Shown: in pieces, positions 34,290 to 43,055 of the stretch
Layout of the letters: each line of letters begins with the position of its first letter
Numbering within the stretch: position 1 is the first letter of the stretch
Notes under the pieces: generated by a model
What the model was told of the DNA's origin: nothing
Seen by the model: only the letters and a program-made list of their open reading frames with translations
Database searches by the model: none
DNA from: Mucilaginibacter sp. UR6-11
GTDB taxonomy: Bacteria > Bacteroidota > Bacteroidia > Sphingobacteriales > Sphingobacteriaceae
Length of the DNA stretch: 64,000 nt
Direction of reading: 5' to 3'
Assembly (NCBI RefSeq): GCF_020880695.1
Contig: NZ_JAJIWO010000002.1
Coordinates: 682,432-746,431 of the forward strand
Translations under genes and position numbers: made by a program

Positions 34290-35960
34290 TTATATCAACA
34301 GCCTTACCGGCTCTTCTAATAATGATTTAAGGGTTTGCAGGAATGCAGCTCCAGAAGCGCCATCAACTACACGGTGATCGCAGCTTAAGGTCACTTTCAT
34401 GATATTACCCGGAACAACCGCGCCGTTTTTAACAACCGGTACCGCTTGTATACCGCTAACAGCCAGGATACAGGCGTCAGGCGGGTTAATGATAGCGGTA
34501 AACTCATCAACACCAAACATACCTAAGTTTGATATGGTAAAGGTTGAACCTTCCCAATCTGCCGGTTGTAGTTTTTTAGCTTTGGCACGTTGTGCAAAGT
34601 CTTTAACTTCTACAGAGATATGGCTTAATGATTTACCGTCAGCGAAGCGGATAACGGGCACTAATAAACCTTCGTCAACCGCAACGGCAACGCCGATATG
34701 GATATGCTCGTTAGTGCGGATCTTATCGCCTAACCATGATGAGTTAATGGTTGGGTGTTGTTTTAATGCGATAGCGCAGGCTTTCAACACAAAATCATTA
34801 AATGATATTTTAACCGGGGCAACCTCATTGATCTTATTACGGGCAGCAATGGCCTGGTCCATATCAATTGACATGGTAACATAGAAATGCGGCGCGGTAA
34901 ATAAACTTTCTGACAGGCGTTTGGCAATTACCTTACGCATCTGGGTAACCGGTTTCTCGGTAAATTTCTCTTCGCCGATAAACGTCGGCAACACCACAGG
35001 GGCGGCAGCAGCTTTAGCCGGAGCGGCAGGTGCACCTTCGGCAGCCGGAGTGCTTGCAGGTGCAGCAGCAGGGGCCGAACCTGGCTTAAAGTCCTCTATA
35101 TCTTTTTTAACAATACGGCCGCCTTCGGCAGTGCCTTTAACGGCATTAATGTCAATACCTTTTTCTTTGGCTATTTTACGTGCTAACGGCGATGCTTTTA
35201 CGCGGCTGTCGCTATGTGCTGTTTCAACTTCCTCGGCAGGTGCTTCGGTAGTTGTAGCGGCGGCAGGAGCGGCATCGGCTGGTTTAGCTTCGGCAGGTGC
35301 AGCAGGCGCATCTTGTAATAAAGGTGTAATATCTGTTCCTTCTTTACCAACAATGGCTATAATGCCGTTTACCGGTGCAGCTTCGCCTTCTTTAGGGCCA
35401 ATGTATAAAAGTGTGCCGGCTTCATAACCTACAACTTCCATAGTAGCCTTGTCGGTTTCAACATCAGCTAACGAGTCGTCTGATTTTACTTTATCGCCAA
35501 CTTTAAAGTTCCATTTGTTAATGATCCCTTCGGTCATGGTATCACTCAACGCCGGCATGCGGATAACGGTTGCCGGGATGTTTGAGGTATCAACTTTAGC
35601 AACAGGTGCCGGGGTTGCCGCGGGTGTTTTATCAGCTGTTGGTGCCGGTGCTGCTTCTTCCTTCTTGTCAGCAGCAGGTGCCGGTGCGGCGCTGCCTTCC
35701 AAAGCAGATTTATAATCTTCGCCCTCTTTACCTAAAACGGCAATTACCTCGTCAACAGGGACAGATTTGCCTTCTTCCACACCAATGAATAATAATACAC
35801 CATCCTGGTATGATTCAAAATCCATGGTGGCTTTATCAGTTTCAATCTCGGCCAAAACATCGCCTGATTTTACTTTATCCCCAACTTTTTTATGCCATTT
35901 AGCTACCACACCATCGGTCATGGTATCGCTCATTTTTGGCATTTTAACTACTTCGGCCAT
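34290..35960 (-). CDS. pdhC: Pyruvate dehydrogenase E2 (dihydrolipoamide acetyltransferase)
   Basis: 556-aa E2 subunit with two lipoyl domains (lipoylated lysines in ETDKATMDF near residue 45 and ETDKATMEV near 170). Alanine/proline-rich flexible linkers join them. A peripheral-subunit-binding domain (KASPLARKIAKEKGIDINAV) lies near 260, and the catalytic acetyltransferase core ends in the active site DHRVVDGASGA. It transfers acetyl groups from E1 to coenzyme A. It follows the E1 alpha gene, from which it is separated by a 124-bp gap filled by word repeats. Confidence 0.95.
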   Translation of the reverse strand: MAEVVKMPKMSDTMTDGVVAKWHKKVGDKVKSGDVLAEIETDKATMDFESYQDGVLLFIGVEEGKSVPVDEVIAVLGKEGEDYKSALEGSAAPAPAADKKEEAAPAPTADKTPAATPAPVAKVDTSNIPATVIRMPALSDTMTEGIINKWNFKVGDKVKSDDSLADVETDKATMEVVGYEAGTLLYIGPKEGEAAPVNGIIAIVGKEGTDITPLLQDAPAAPAEAKPADAAPAAATTTEAPAEEVETAHSDSRVKASPLARKIAKEKGIDINAVKGTAEGGRIVKKDIEDFKPGSAPAAAPASTPAAEGAPAAPAKAAAAPVVLPTFIGEEKFTEKPVTQMRKVIAKRLSESLFTAPHFYVTMSIDMDQAIAARNKINEVAPVKISFNDFVLKACAIALKQHPTINSSWLGDKIRTNEHIHIGVAVAVDEGLLVPVIRFADGKSLSHISVEVKDFAQRAKAKKLQPADWEGSTFTISNLGMFGVDEFTAIINPPDACILAVSGIQAVPVVKNGAVVPGNIMKVTLSCDHRVVDGASGAAFLQTLKSLLEEPVRLLI

Positions 35961-36008
35961 ATTTATAGGATGAATAGGTTTTTTTATTTATTATATCTTC
36001 AGGTCAAT

Positions 36009-36076
36009 AGTCTTGAGTCAATAGTTTTAAGTCGTTATTGTTTAAAATGAAGATTAAGGACTAGCGACTCAAGACT
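36009..36076. repeat. Word repeat with inverted ends (AGTCTTGAGTC)
   Basis: agtcttgagtc (36009-36019) is matched in reverse complement by gactcaagact (36066-36076). Similar words (tcaatagtttt, aagtcgttatt) lie between. Same vocabulary as the repeats at 42351-42407 and 47539-47623. It occupies the gap between the E1 alpha and E2 genes. Confidence 0.65.
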
Positions 36077-36084
36077 TAACAAAA

Positions 36085-37080
36085 TTAGTCCATTATATAT
36101 GGGTAATCTTTCTGGGCGTACACATCAGTATATAATTCTGATGCTTCCGGCCATGGCGATTCTTCGGCAAATTGTACCGCCTCATCAACCTCTGCTTTTA
36201 TTTTAGCGTCGATTTCTTCAAACCATTTCTCGTCAGCGTAGCCATTTTTCTCAATAGCATGCTTGATGGTTTCGATAGGGTCTTTGGCTTTATAGCTTTC
36301 CAGCTCTTCTTTAGTACGATATTTTTGCGGATCGGACATAGAGTGGCCCTTGTAGCGGTAAGTACGCATTTCAAGGAAGGTTGGCCCTTCGCCTTTGCGG
36401 GCACGCTGCACGGCTTCGTCCATGGCGTTATGTACCGCAACCGGGTCCATGCCATCAACTGCTGATGAAGGGATGCCGTAAGGCAAGCCTAATTTATAGA
36501 TATCGGTTTGGATAGTGGTACGCGCCACTGATGTACCCATGGCGTAACCGTTATTTTCGCAAATAAATATTACCGGTAATTTCCATAGCGCGGCCATGTT
36601 AAAGGTTTCATTTAATGCGCCCTGGCGTACGGCTCCGTCGCCCATATAGGTTACGTTTACAAAGTCAGTGCCTTTAAATTGCTCGGCAAAAGCAATACCG
36701 GCACCCAACGGGATCTGGCCGCCTACTATACCGTGCCCGCCGTAAAAGTGTTTCTCTTTGCTAAACATGTGCATAGAGCCGCCTTTACCTTTTGAGCACC
36801 CGGTAGATTTGCCGTATAACTCGGCCATGATAGATTTAGACGTTACGCCTTTGGCAATTGCATGGGCGTGATCGCGATAAGCGGTGATCATGCTATCTTC
36901 CTGCTTTAACACAGACATGGCGCCTGCCAGCACCGCTTCCTGGCCAATATATAAGTGACAGAAGCCCCTTATTTTTTGCTGACCATATAATTGCCCGGCC
37001 TTCTCCTCGAACTTGCGCATCAGGAGCATGGACTCATACCACTTTAAATAAGTGTCTTTATTTATTTCGATTGAACTCAT
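36085..37080 (-). CDS. pdhA: Pyruvate dehydrogenase E1 component, alpha subunit
   Basis: 331 aa, the size of alpha subunits of alpha2beta2 E1 enzymes. The thiamine-diphosphate motif starts at GDGAVRQGALNETFNMAALW and continues through ENNGYAMGTS. The phosphorylation-loop-like region RYKGHSMSDPQKYR is conserved as in other alpha subunits. It decarboxylates pyruvate with the beta subunit, which is not encoded in this window. A TAGATTTG box on the minus strand (37111-37118) upstream fits the Bacteroidota -7 consensus. Confidence 0.95.
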   Translation of the reverse strand: MSSIEINKDTYLKWYESMLLMRKFEEKAGQLYGQQKIRGFCHLYIGQEAVLAGAMSVLKQEDSMITAYRDHAHAIAKGVTSKSIMAELYGKSTGCSKGKGGSMHMFSKEKHFYGGHGIVGGQIPLGAGIAFAEQFKGTDFVNVTYMGDGAVRQGALNETFNMAALWKLPVIFICENNGYAMGTSVARTTIQTDIYKLGLPYGIPSSAVDGMDPVAVHNAMDEAVQRARKGEGPTFLEMRTYRYKGHSMSDPQKYRTKEELESYKAKDPIETIKHAIEKNGYADEKWFEEIDAKIKAEVDEAVQFAEESPWPEASELYTDVYAQKDYPYIMD

Positions 37081-37446
37081 TTGTCAAACAACCAGTTTAC
37101 GTATAATGCGCAAATCTAATTATATCTTCCAAATTATCGAAACCTGAACAGATTTGTTATGAAGTTTTATTTTGGTGCTGAGGTTAGAGATCCGATCATA
37201 CAGAAGACCAGTATCAACGGGAGTTAAAACAATCAAAAACCCACGCCTTAAAACTTAATCACTAATCCCCAACCGTCACTTTTTGACCGTAGGGTATCAA
37301 GAAGTGTGGAAAAATAAAAATTGTTAATAAAAGCCGCTTTTTATTTGCAGTTCCCGTTTAAATGGATAGTTTTGTATTCAACCTTATCGAATGTGTGTAA
37401 CATAATGGACAGTTTGTCCGTTAAACAAGAACGAAACAAGGAATAA
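37081..37446. other. Divergent promoter region between pdhA and the NlpC/P60 gene
   Basis: No gene. It holds a -7-type box for pdhA (37111-37118), a promoter for the NlpC/P60 gene (37345-37374), and a 23-base string at 37278-37300 that recurs in the trp leader at 54466-54488 with four differences. Nothing else stands out. Confidence 0.7.
37345..37374 (+). promoter_or_regulatory. Bacteroidota-type promoter of the NlpC/P60 gene
   Basis: TTG at 37345-37347, a 19-base spacer, then TAGTTTTG at 37367-37374, matching the -33 TTG / -7 TAnnTTTG consensus of the primary sigma factor in Bacteroidota. The predicted start of transcription is about 65 bases before the ATG at 37447. Confidence 0.6.
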
Positions 37447-38025
37447 ATGAAGAAATCGATACTGGCCATTGCCCTATTTTTCAGCGTTTTAGCCGTTCAG
37501 GCGCAAACAAAAAGTGTTCCAAATCAGCCAACTGACAAGCCTGCAGATGAACAAGAGAGCTTAGCAAAGGATTATCTTTCTCAAATTATGCATGTTGCAG
37601 TATCCGCAACATCAAATTTAAAACTTTTTAATTTTGTATATGACTGGATAGGCACCCCTTACCGTTTTGGCGGTAACACTAAAAAAGGGGTTGACTGTTC
37701 TGCTTTTACAAAACAGTTATATAACCAGGTGTTTAATTTAGATATTAAACGCAATTCGCGCGATATCTTTAGCATGGTTAGCCCGGTTAGCAAAGACGAT
37801 TTGAAAGAAGGCGACCTGGTTTTCTTTAAAATACACAGCCGCAGCATTTCGCACATCGGTATTTATTTGGGCAATAACAGGTTTGCACATGCTTCCTTAA
37901 AAGGTGTAGCTATCAGCAGCCTGGATGATGCTTATTACAGCCGGTATTTTTATAAGGGCGGCCGCGTTTTGGCAGCTTTTAAAAAGGAGCTTGAAGCGCC
38001 GGCAGATGAAACAGCCGAACAATAA
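37447..38025 (+). CDS. Secreted NlpC/P60 cell-wall peptidase
   Basis: 192 aa with signal peptide MKKSILAIALFFSVLAVQAQ. The C40 catalytic site is intact: Cys in GVDCSAF (C84), His in SISHIGIYL (H136), and a third polar residue in NRFAHAS. It probably cleaves D-glutamyl-diaminopimelate bonds in peptidoglycan stems. It stands alone with its own promoter and a strong terminator at 38043-38077. Confidence 0.92.
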   Translation: MKKSILAIALFFSVLAVQAQTKSVPNQPTDKPADEQESLAKDYLSQIMHVAVSATSNLKLFNFVYDWIGTPYRFGGNTKKGVDCSAFTKQLYNQVFNLDIKRNSRDIFSMVSPVSKDDLKEGDLVFFKIHSRSISHIGIYLGNNRFAHASLKGVAISSLDDAYYSRYFYKGGRVLAAFKKELEAPADETAEQ

Positions 38026-38042
38026 AGAAAAAGCAATAAATA

Positions 38043-38077
38043 AAAAAAGTCCTTTCCAAACCGGAAAGGACTTTTTT
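38043..38077 (+). terminator. Terminator of the NlpC/P60 gene
   Basis: aaaaaagtcctttcc and ggaaaggactttttt pair over 15 bp around aaacc. The T-run is part of the arm. It lies 18 bases after the stop codon. Confidence 0.88.
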
Positions 38078-38153
38078 GTTGGCTTAAGCGCCATAGTTAA
38101 TACGCGCAAAAAAAAGCCTGCTAAATAAGCAGGTGCATAAGATCAGTTAATTG

Positions 38154-38342
38154 TTAATTATTTGGAGTCAGCCTGTCGCGTACTAAAGTTACTCCGGTAA
38201 GAAGAAATAAACACCCCAGCAGGGTTATTCCTGTAAACGCTCCGCGGGTTATAAAAGCTGTAAAAAAACTTACTATTGAAAAAATTAATCCGCCGGCGCC
38301 TGCCAGTGTGAGTATAATGCCTAAAATCGATTTTGATTTCAT
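38154..38342 (-). CDS. Small two-TM membrane protein
   Basis: 62 aa: a basic start (MKSKSILG), two hydrophobic helices (about 7-29 and 33-52) and a short charged tail (VRDRLTPNN). It resembles the 61-aa protein at 38539-38724 in length, in helix placement and in the ending G-x-x-L-V-R, so the two are probably paralogues. Function unknown. Confidence 0.65.
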   Translation of the reverse strand: MKSKSILGIILTLAGAGGLIFSIVSFFTAFITRGAFTGITLLGCLFLLTGVTLVRDRLTPNN

Positions 38343-38462
38343 GTGTTATTGAATGATTCTGTTAAGAAACAACAAATAGCACACCAATGCCGGCAAATAC
38401 GATATGCAGCTAAAAAAAACCTTAAAGTCAGGTCTCCTTTGAATTTTATACGGAATTAATAT

Positions 38463-38497
38463 CCCCAATTATCCCCTAAAAAGGGGAAAAATTGGGG
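38463..38497. repeat. Hairpin CCCCAATT / AATTGGGG
   Basis: ccccaatt pairs with aattgggg, and inside it tccccta pairs with aggggaa-type bases, giving an interrupted stem. It lies between the two small membrane-protein genes and has no T-run. This looks like a common intergenic hairpin of the group. Confidence 0.55.
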
Positions 38498-38538
38498 CAA
38501 CGCTTATAATTTTAATTTGGTCTGGTTTAACCTGCAGA

Positions 38539-38724
38539 TCAGGCCTCGTCCTTGGTAACGCGAACCAGGCTTATGCCGGTAAAAAAGAATATTACAGCTA
38601 TAATTCCCACAACAGTTAAAGTGGTTACATTACCGCTATGTTGTATAATAGCTATACCGGTATATATTAATCCAATAATTCCCAATACAGTTAGTATGGT
38701 TCCAAAAGTTCTTTTTACATTCAT
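38539..38724 (-). CDS. Small two-TM membrane protein, paralogue
   Basis: 61 aa: MNVKRTFGTILTVLGIIGLI then a polar turn and a second helix, ending GISLVRVTKDEA. Both helices line up with those of the 38154-38342 protein (GIILTLAGAGGLI and LLTGVTLVRD). Function unknown; the tandem suggests local duplication. Confidence 0.65.
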   Translation of the reverse strand: MNVKRTFGTILTVLGIIGLIYTGIAIIQHSGNVTTLTVVGIIAVIFFFTGISLVRVTKDEA

Positions 38725-38799
38725 TGTTGCTGATTTTTAGATAAACGTTAAATGCTGACAATAAATAATACTATATTTATTTCAACTAATTTATAAGCC

Positions 38800-39744
38800 A
38801 TGACAGACCAAATAGTTTTATTGTTTGTAGTTTTTATTTTACTGATCGTAATTTTCTCCTCATTTGTAACGGTTAAACAAGGCACCATTGCTGTAATTAC
38901 GGTGTTTGGTAAGTTTAGGCGGATATTAACTCCGGGTTTAAATTTCAAGATCCCGTTGGTTGAATCTATTTATTCTAAAATATCTATTCAGAACCGCTCT
39001 GTCGAACTCGAGTTCCAGGCCGTAACCTTTGATCAGGCCAATGTATATTTTAAAGCCATGCTGCTTTATTCGGTATTAGACCAACAGGAAGAGACCATTA
39101 AAAATGTTGCTTTTAAATTTGTTGACGAGCGCAATTTAATGCAGGCATTGATCCGGACGGTCGAAGGTTCCATAAGGGCCTTTGTAGCAACCAAACGCCA
39201 GTCGGAAGTATTGATATTAAGGCGGGATATTGTTGACCATGTAAAAGAGCAGCTTGACCAGATACTGGAAACCTGGGGCTATCACCTGCAGGATCTGCAG
39301 CTAAATGATATTACTTTTGATGAAGTGATCATGAAATCAATGAGCCAGGTAGTGGCCTCAAACAACTTAAAAGCCGCTGCCGAGAATGAGGGCCAGGCTT
39401 TACTGATCACCAAAACCAAGGCCGCCGAAGCGGAAGGCAATGCCATAAAAATATCTGCCGAGGCCGAGCGCCAGGCATCGCAGCTGCGCGGGCAGGGTGT
39501 AGCGCTGTTTCGCCAGGAGGTGGCTAAAGGGATGACTGTGGCCGCCAAAGAAATGGAGACGGCACACATGGATACCTCGGTAATTTTATTTACCATGTGG
39601 ACCGAGTCTATTAAACACTTTGCCGAAAACTCACAGGGCAATGTGATCTTCCTTGACGGCTCAACTGATGCCATGCACCAAACTATGAAGGAGATGATGA
39701 GCCTCAATATTTTGCAATCTGATAAAATAAAGAAAACAAAATAA
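38800..39744 (+). CDS. SPFH/band-7 domain membrane protein
   Basis: 314 aa. One N-terminal membrane helix (about 5-25) is followed by an SPFH/prohibitin homology domain (VTVKQGTIAVITVFGKFRRI and onward) and a long alanine/glutamate-rich coiled coil (about 190-240). By family it oligomerises into membrane-bound rings that organise microdomains or partner with proteases. No NfeD-type or protease gene lies next to it. It lacks the proline-rich hairpin membrane anchor of eukaryotic stomatins. Confidence 0.88.
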   Translation: MTDQIVLLFVVFILLIVIFSSFVTVKQGTIAVITVFGKFRRILTPGLNFKIPLVESIYSKISIQNRSVELEFQAVTFDQANVYFKAMLLYSVLDQQEETIKNVAFKFVDERNLMQALIRTVEGSIRAFVATKRQSEVLILRRDIVDHVKEQLDQILETWGYHLQDLQLNDITFDEVIMKSMSQVVASNNLKAAAENEGQALLITKTKAAEAEGNAIKISAEAERQASQLRGQGVALFRQEVAKGMTVAAKEMETAHMDTSVILFTMWTESIKHFAENSQGNVIFLDGSTDAMHQTMKEMMSLNILQSDKIKKTK

Positions 39745-39805
39745 TAATGGAGTAAACCTTTGTGTTTGGACAAAGTCTTAAAGCAAAGATTTAACTATTA
39801 ATTTA

Positions 39806-40369
39806 ATGAGAATGGGCGTTTTGAAGGTTTTTTGTGCGGGATGTATATTGCTTTGCGCAAATAACCTGGCCTTTGGTCAGGATGGTGCTTACCGCCAGTT
39901 GACAGCCGACGATTTTAGAGGGGCTCCTCGGCCATCTGCCGGCAGTATTGCTTACACCAACTGTACTATAGATTTTCATTACCACGCCGTAGGCGGCGAT
40001 AACAATTACCGCCTTACCTTTGATGTACAGGTAATTATGCAGCATGATAAATCATGGATAGATAAAAGGCGGATCACATCAGACCGGATGCTGACCGAAG
40101 TGCTTAAGCACGAGCAGGGCCATTATAATATAGCTTTCATGGAGCAGCAGGAAATACTGCGTGAGGCCGCGCGCACCCGTTTTACTTCAAATTATAAAGC
40201 GCAGGCAAGCGCACTGTTTGACCGTATCCACACCAAGTACGAACATTTAAACGCCAATTATGATGATGATACCCGGCACATGCTTGATGCAACGCAACAA
40301 CATAGCTGGGATGTTTATTTTCAGCGCAGGCTGGCTTATATGCCGCCGGTGGCCAAGGTTGGATATTGA
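39806..40369 (+). CDS. DUF922 family predicted secreted zinc protease
   Basis: 187 aa with a signal peptide ending near FGQ (residue 25). The motif HEQGHYNIA (near residue 111) is an HExxH zinc site, and R/D residues around TADDFRG at the N-terminus fit the DUF922 family, predicted to be metalloproteases. Two transcription units converge here: the helicase gene ends 18 bp away on the other strand. Substrate unknown. Confidence 0.82.
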   Translation: MRMGVLKVFCAGCILLCANNLAFGQDGAYRQLTADDFRGAPRPSAGSIAYTNCTIDFHYHAVGGDNNYRLTFDVQVIMQHDKSWIDKRRITSDRMLTEVLKHEQGHYNIAFMEQQEILREAARTRFTSNYKAQASALFDRIHTKYEHLNANYDDDTRHMLDATQQHSWDVYFQRRLAYMPPVAKVGY

Positions 40370-40387
40370 GTAAAGGAGTTAGCATGG

Positions 40388-42958
40388 CTAAAATCCTTTC
40401 TTTCGCGTTACCCCGGCTTTTCTGACTTTTTTATTTTCATTACCGCCCACACCTTCAGCGCCAAACTGGCGGGCCATTTTGCTAATCCGGTCTTCCAGGC
40501 TTTCGGTAGTAAGGCGTTCGCGGCCCAGGCTGTCAACCATTATCGGGAAAGCAAAAGGGGTAGGGCGCTCAATTGTTTTTAAGATGATGGTTTGTTTAAC
40601 AATGCGTTGTAATGCCGCCCGCAACCTGAATTCTTCTAATTGGAAGGCTAATGCCTCATTATAAGCTTGCCTCACCAGTAAGTTATCCGGCTCATATTCG
40701 CTGAATACCTCGAACAGCAAAGATGATGAGGCCTGCAAGTGTTTGTTCTTTACCTGCTGGCCGGGGAATCCGGTAAACACCAACCCGCCGATATGTGCAA
40801 TATCCCTGAAACGCCGCCGGGCCATTTCATTGGCGTTAAGGCTGTGTTGTATATCTTCCAGTAAATTAGCTATCGAAAAAAAATCAGCATCTTCAAGTAC
40901 CTCCTCAATTGGTACGTCTTCATCGGTTAGCAACTCAAAACCGTAATCATTCATGGCTATTGAAAAGCTGGCAGGTTTAATGCGCGATATGCGATAAGCT
41001 AACAGCGACGCCATGCCCTCATGCACCAGGCGACCCTCAAACGGGTAAAACAGCAGGTGGTGCCCCTCGCGCGATTTAAATGACTCAATTAAAAACTCGT
41101 GGCTTTGTGGCAGGTGCGATAATTCTGCCTGTAAGTTAAATAATGGTTTCAGGGCAATTACCTCTTCATCCTTTTCAATACCATGTGCCACTTCGTCCAG
41201 CTTATCCCTGAATACGGCAGCTAATTGTGATGACAGGGGCATGCGGCCGCCGTTCCAGCTGGGGATCATTCCCTTTTTGGCTGTCGATTTCCTGACATAG
41301 GCCGACATTTCTTTTATCCGCACAAACTCTAAACTGCGGCCAGCGAACCAAAAAGTATTGCCTGGCTTTAATTTAGAGATAAATGATTCTTCAACCGTGC
41401 CCAAACTGCCACCGCTTAGCCATTTAACCCGGATGCTCATATCGCTGGTAATAGTGCCGATGCTTAACCGGTGCCGCATGGCTACCCTGCGGTTAAATAC
41501 TTTATAGATACCGTTTTCAATTTCTACTTTTAAAAATTCATCATACTGCGCCAGCGTTTTGCCGCCGTTGGTAATAAAATCAAGTAACTGGTTAAATTCA
41601 TTACGGCTCAGATCGGCAAAGGCGTAGGTGGTGGTAACCTCTTTATACAATTCATCGGCCCTGAACCCTTCTGATACCGCCAGCGTAACCATGTACTGGA
41701 TCAATACATCCATGGTTAACAGCATAGGGTCGCGGCTTTCAAAAATGCCTTGTTTAATTGCCTGTTTTAAGGCGGCGCCTTCCAGCAGCTCGAGCGAGTG
41801 GGTGGGTACGAAATAGGCTTTTGATACCGCGCCCGGGTGGTGCCCGCTGCGGCCGGCGCGCTGCATAAAACGCGCCACACCTTTGGGGCTGCCTACCTGT
41901 ATAACGGTATCTACCGGCCTGAAATCGACCCCGAGATCCAGACTCGAGGTGCAAACCACAACCTTTAAAGCCTCTGCATGCAGTGCCGCCTCAACCCAGT
42001 TGCGCAGCTCATTATCCAGCGATCCGTGGTGCATGGCCATTACGCCGGCATACTCGGGATAATTATCTAAAATAGCATGATACCAAATTTCAGACTGCGA
42101 CCGGGTATTGGTAAATATCAGGGTGGTTTTGCTTTTGGCAACAAGTCCCATAACCTGCGGCAACAACTTCAACCCAATATGCCCGGCCCAGGAGTAATTC
42201 TCAATATTTTCAGGGATGATAGATTGAATAACCAGCTTCTTATCTACATTGGCCCGGATCATTTTAATTTTATCCCGCGGGAAATCATTACCCAGCAACA
42301 CATCAGCGGCCTGCTCTAAATTACCGATGGTGGCGCTTATGCCCCAGATTTTAAGTTCTGAGTTTTGAGTCTTGAGTTTTGAGTCTTTAATTTCGACTTT
42401 CGACTCCCGGCTTAAGGCTTTTAACTTAGACAAACCCAACTCAACCTGTACGCCCCGTTTGGTGCCAAGCAGCTCATGCCATTCATCAACCACCAAAACC
42501 TGCAGGCTTTGAAATATTTTAGGGTATTCTTTCTGGGCCAGCATCAGGTGCAGGCTTTCGGGGGTGGTAAGCAGCACCTCGGGCAGTTTTTTCTTTAACG
42601 CTGCTTTTTCGGCGGCCGGGGTATCGCCGGTGCGGGTACCAATTTTCCAGGGGATCTGAAGATCGTCGCAAACTTCCTGCATCGCCTTCCTGATATCATT
42701 GGTTAAGGCGCGTAGCGGCGTTATCCAAAGCATTTGCAGCCCGTTGTTTTGGCGGGTTTTATAATCAGGATTCTTATTAATAAAATCTGCCAGGAACGGT
42801 AAGAAAAGAGCAAAGGTTTTGCCGCTGCCGGTAGGTGCATTTAGCAGGCCCGAGTAGCCGGCCAGGTAAGCGGCCTCCATCTCTTTTTGAAACGGAAACT
42901 GGTGCCATTTTTTTTGCTGGTACCATTGCTGTATAACTTTTTGCCCGGGGGTTATCAT
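40388..42958 (-). CDS. Ligase-associated DEXH-box DNA helicase (Lhr-type)
   Basis: 856-aa superfamily 2 helicase. Walker A is NAPTGSGKTFALFLPF near residue 40 and the DEXH box is DEWHELLG near 155. Motif III reads SATIGNL, and motif VI is QRAGRSGHHPG, as in Lhr. A winged-helix and Lhr C-terminal domain follow. This is the helicase partner of the ligase and exonuclease encoded at 26.5-29.2 kb, although 11 kb of unrelated genes separate them. An insertion of about 18 residues (ESKVEIKDSKLKTQNSE) right before motif III is encoded by a word repeat (42351-42407). Confidence 0.93.
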   Translation of the reverse strand: MITPGQKVIQQWYQQKKWHQFPFQKEMEAAYLAGYSGLLNAPTGSGKTFALFLPFLADFINKNPDYKTRQNNGLQMLWITPLRALTNDIRKAMQEVCDDLQIPWKIGTRTGDTPAAEKAALKKKLPEVLLTTPESLHLMLAQKEYPKIFQSLQVLVVDEWHELLGTKRGVQVELGLSKLKALSRESKVEIKDSKLKTQNSELKIWGISATIGNLEQAADVLLGNDFPRDKIKMIRANVDKKLVIQSIIPENIENYSWAGHIGLKLLPQVMGLVAKSKTTLIFTNTRSQSEIWYHAILDNYPEYAGVMAMHHGSLDNELRNWVEAALHAEALKVVVCTSSLDLGVDFRPVDTVIQVGSPKGVARFMQRAGRSGHHPGAVSKAYFVPTHSLELLEGAALKQAIKQGIFESRDPMLLTMDVLIQYMVTLAVSEGFRADELYKEVTTTYAFADLSRNEFNQLLDFITNGGKTLAQYDEFLKVEIENGIYKVFNRRVAMRHRLSIGTITSDMSIRVKWLSGGSLGTVEESFISKLKPGNTFWFAGRSLEFVRIKEMSAYVRKSTAKKGMIPSWNGGRMPLSSQLAAVFRDKLDEVAHGIEKDEEVIALKPLFNLQAELSHLPQSHEFLIESFKSREGHHLLFYPFEGRLVHEGMASLLAYRISRIKPASFSIAMNDYGFELLTDEDVPIEEVLEDADFFSIANLLEDIQHSLNANEMARRRFRDIAHIGGLVFTGFPGQQVKNKHLQASSSLLFEVFSEYEPDNLLVRQAYNEALAFQLEEFRLRAALQRIVKQTIILKTIERPTPFAFPIMVDSLGRERLTTESLEDRISKMARQFGAEGVGGNENKKVRKAGVTRKKGF
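42351..42407. repeat. Word repeat (GAGTTTTGAGTCTT) inside the helicase gene
   Basis: On the plus strand: ttctgagttttgagtcttg, then agttttgagtctttaattt, then cgactttcgactcc. Read on the minus strand it encodes DSKLKTQNSELK in frame with the helicase and introduces no stop. The same words occur at 36009-36076 and 47539-47588. Confidence 0.75.
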
Positions 42959-43000
42959 TACTCAGTTAACAAAATAATAAATCTTTTGTGATGGAATAAA

Positions 43001-43030
43001 AAAGTCCTGCCGTTGAATCAGCAGGACCTT
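43001..43030 (-). terminator. Terminator of the M16-like gene
   Basis: On the minus strand AAGGTCCTGC pairs with GCAGGACTTT (one mismatch) around a ten-base loop and runs into TTTTTTATT. It lies 26 bases after the M16-like stop. Confidence 0.8.
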
Positions 43031-43055
43031 GTTTTTATTATCGCCTATTGCCCGG

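Noticed and set aside
34921..35715. Alanine-rich plus-strand frames of 168 and 88 residues
   Set aside because: They are antisense to the linker regions of the E2 subunit, whose Ala/Pro-rich codons give open frames on the other strand.
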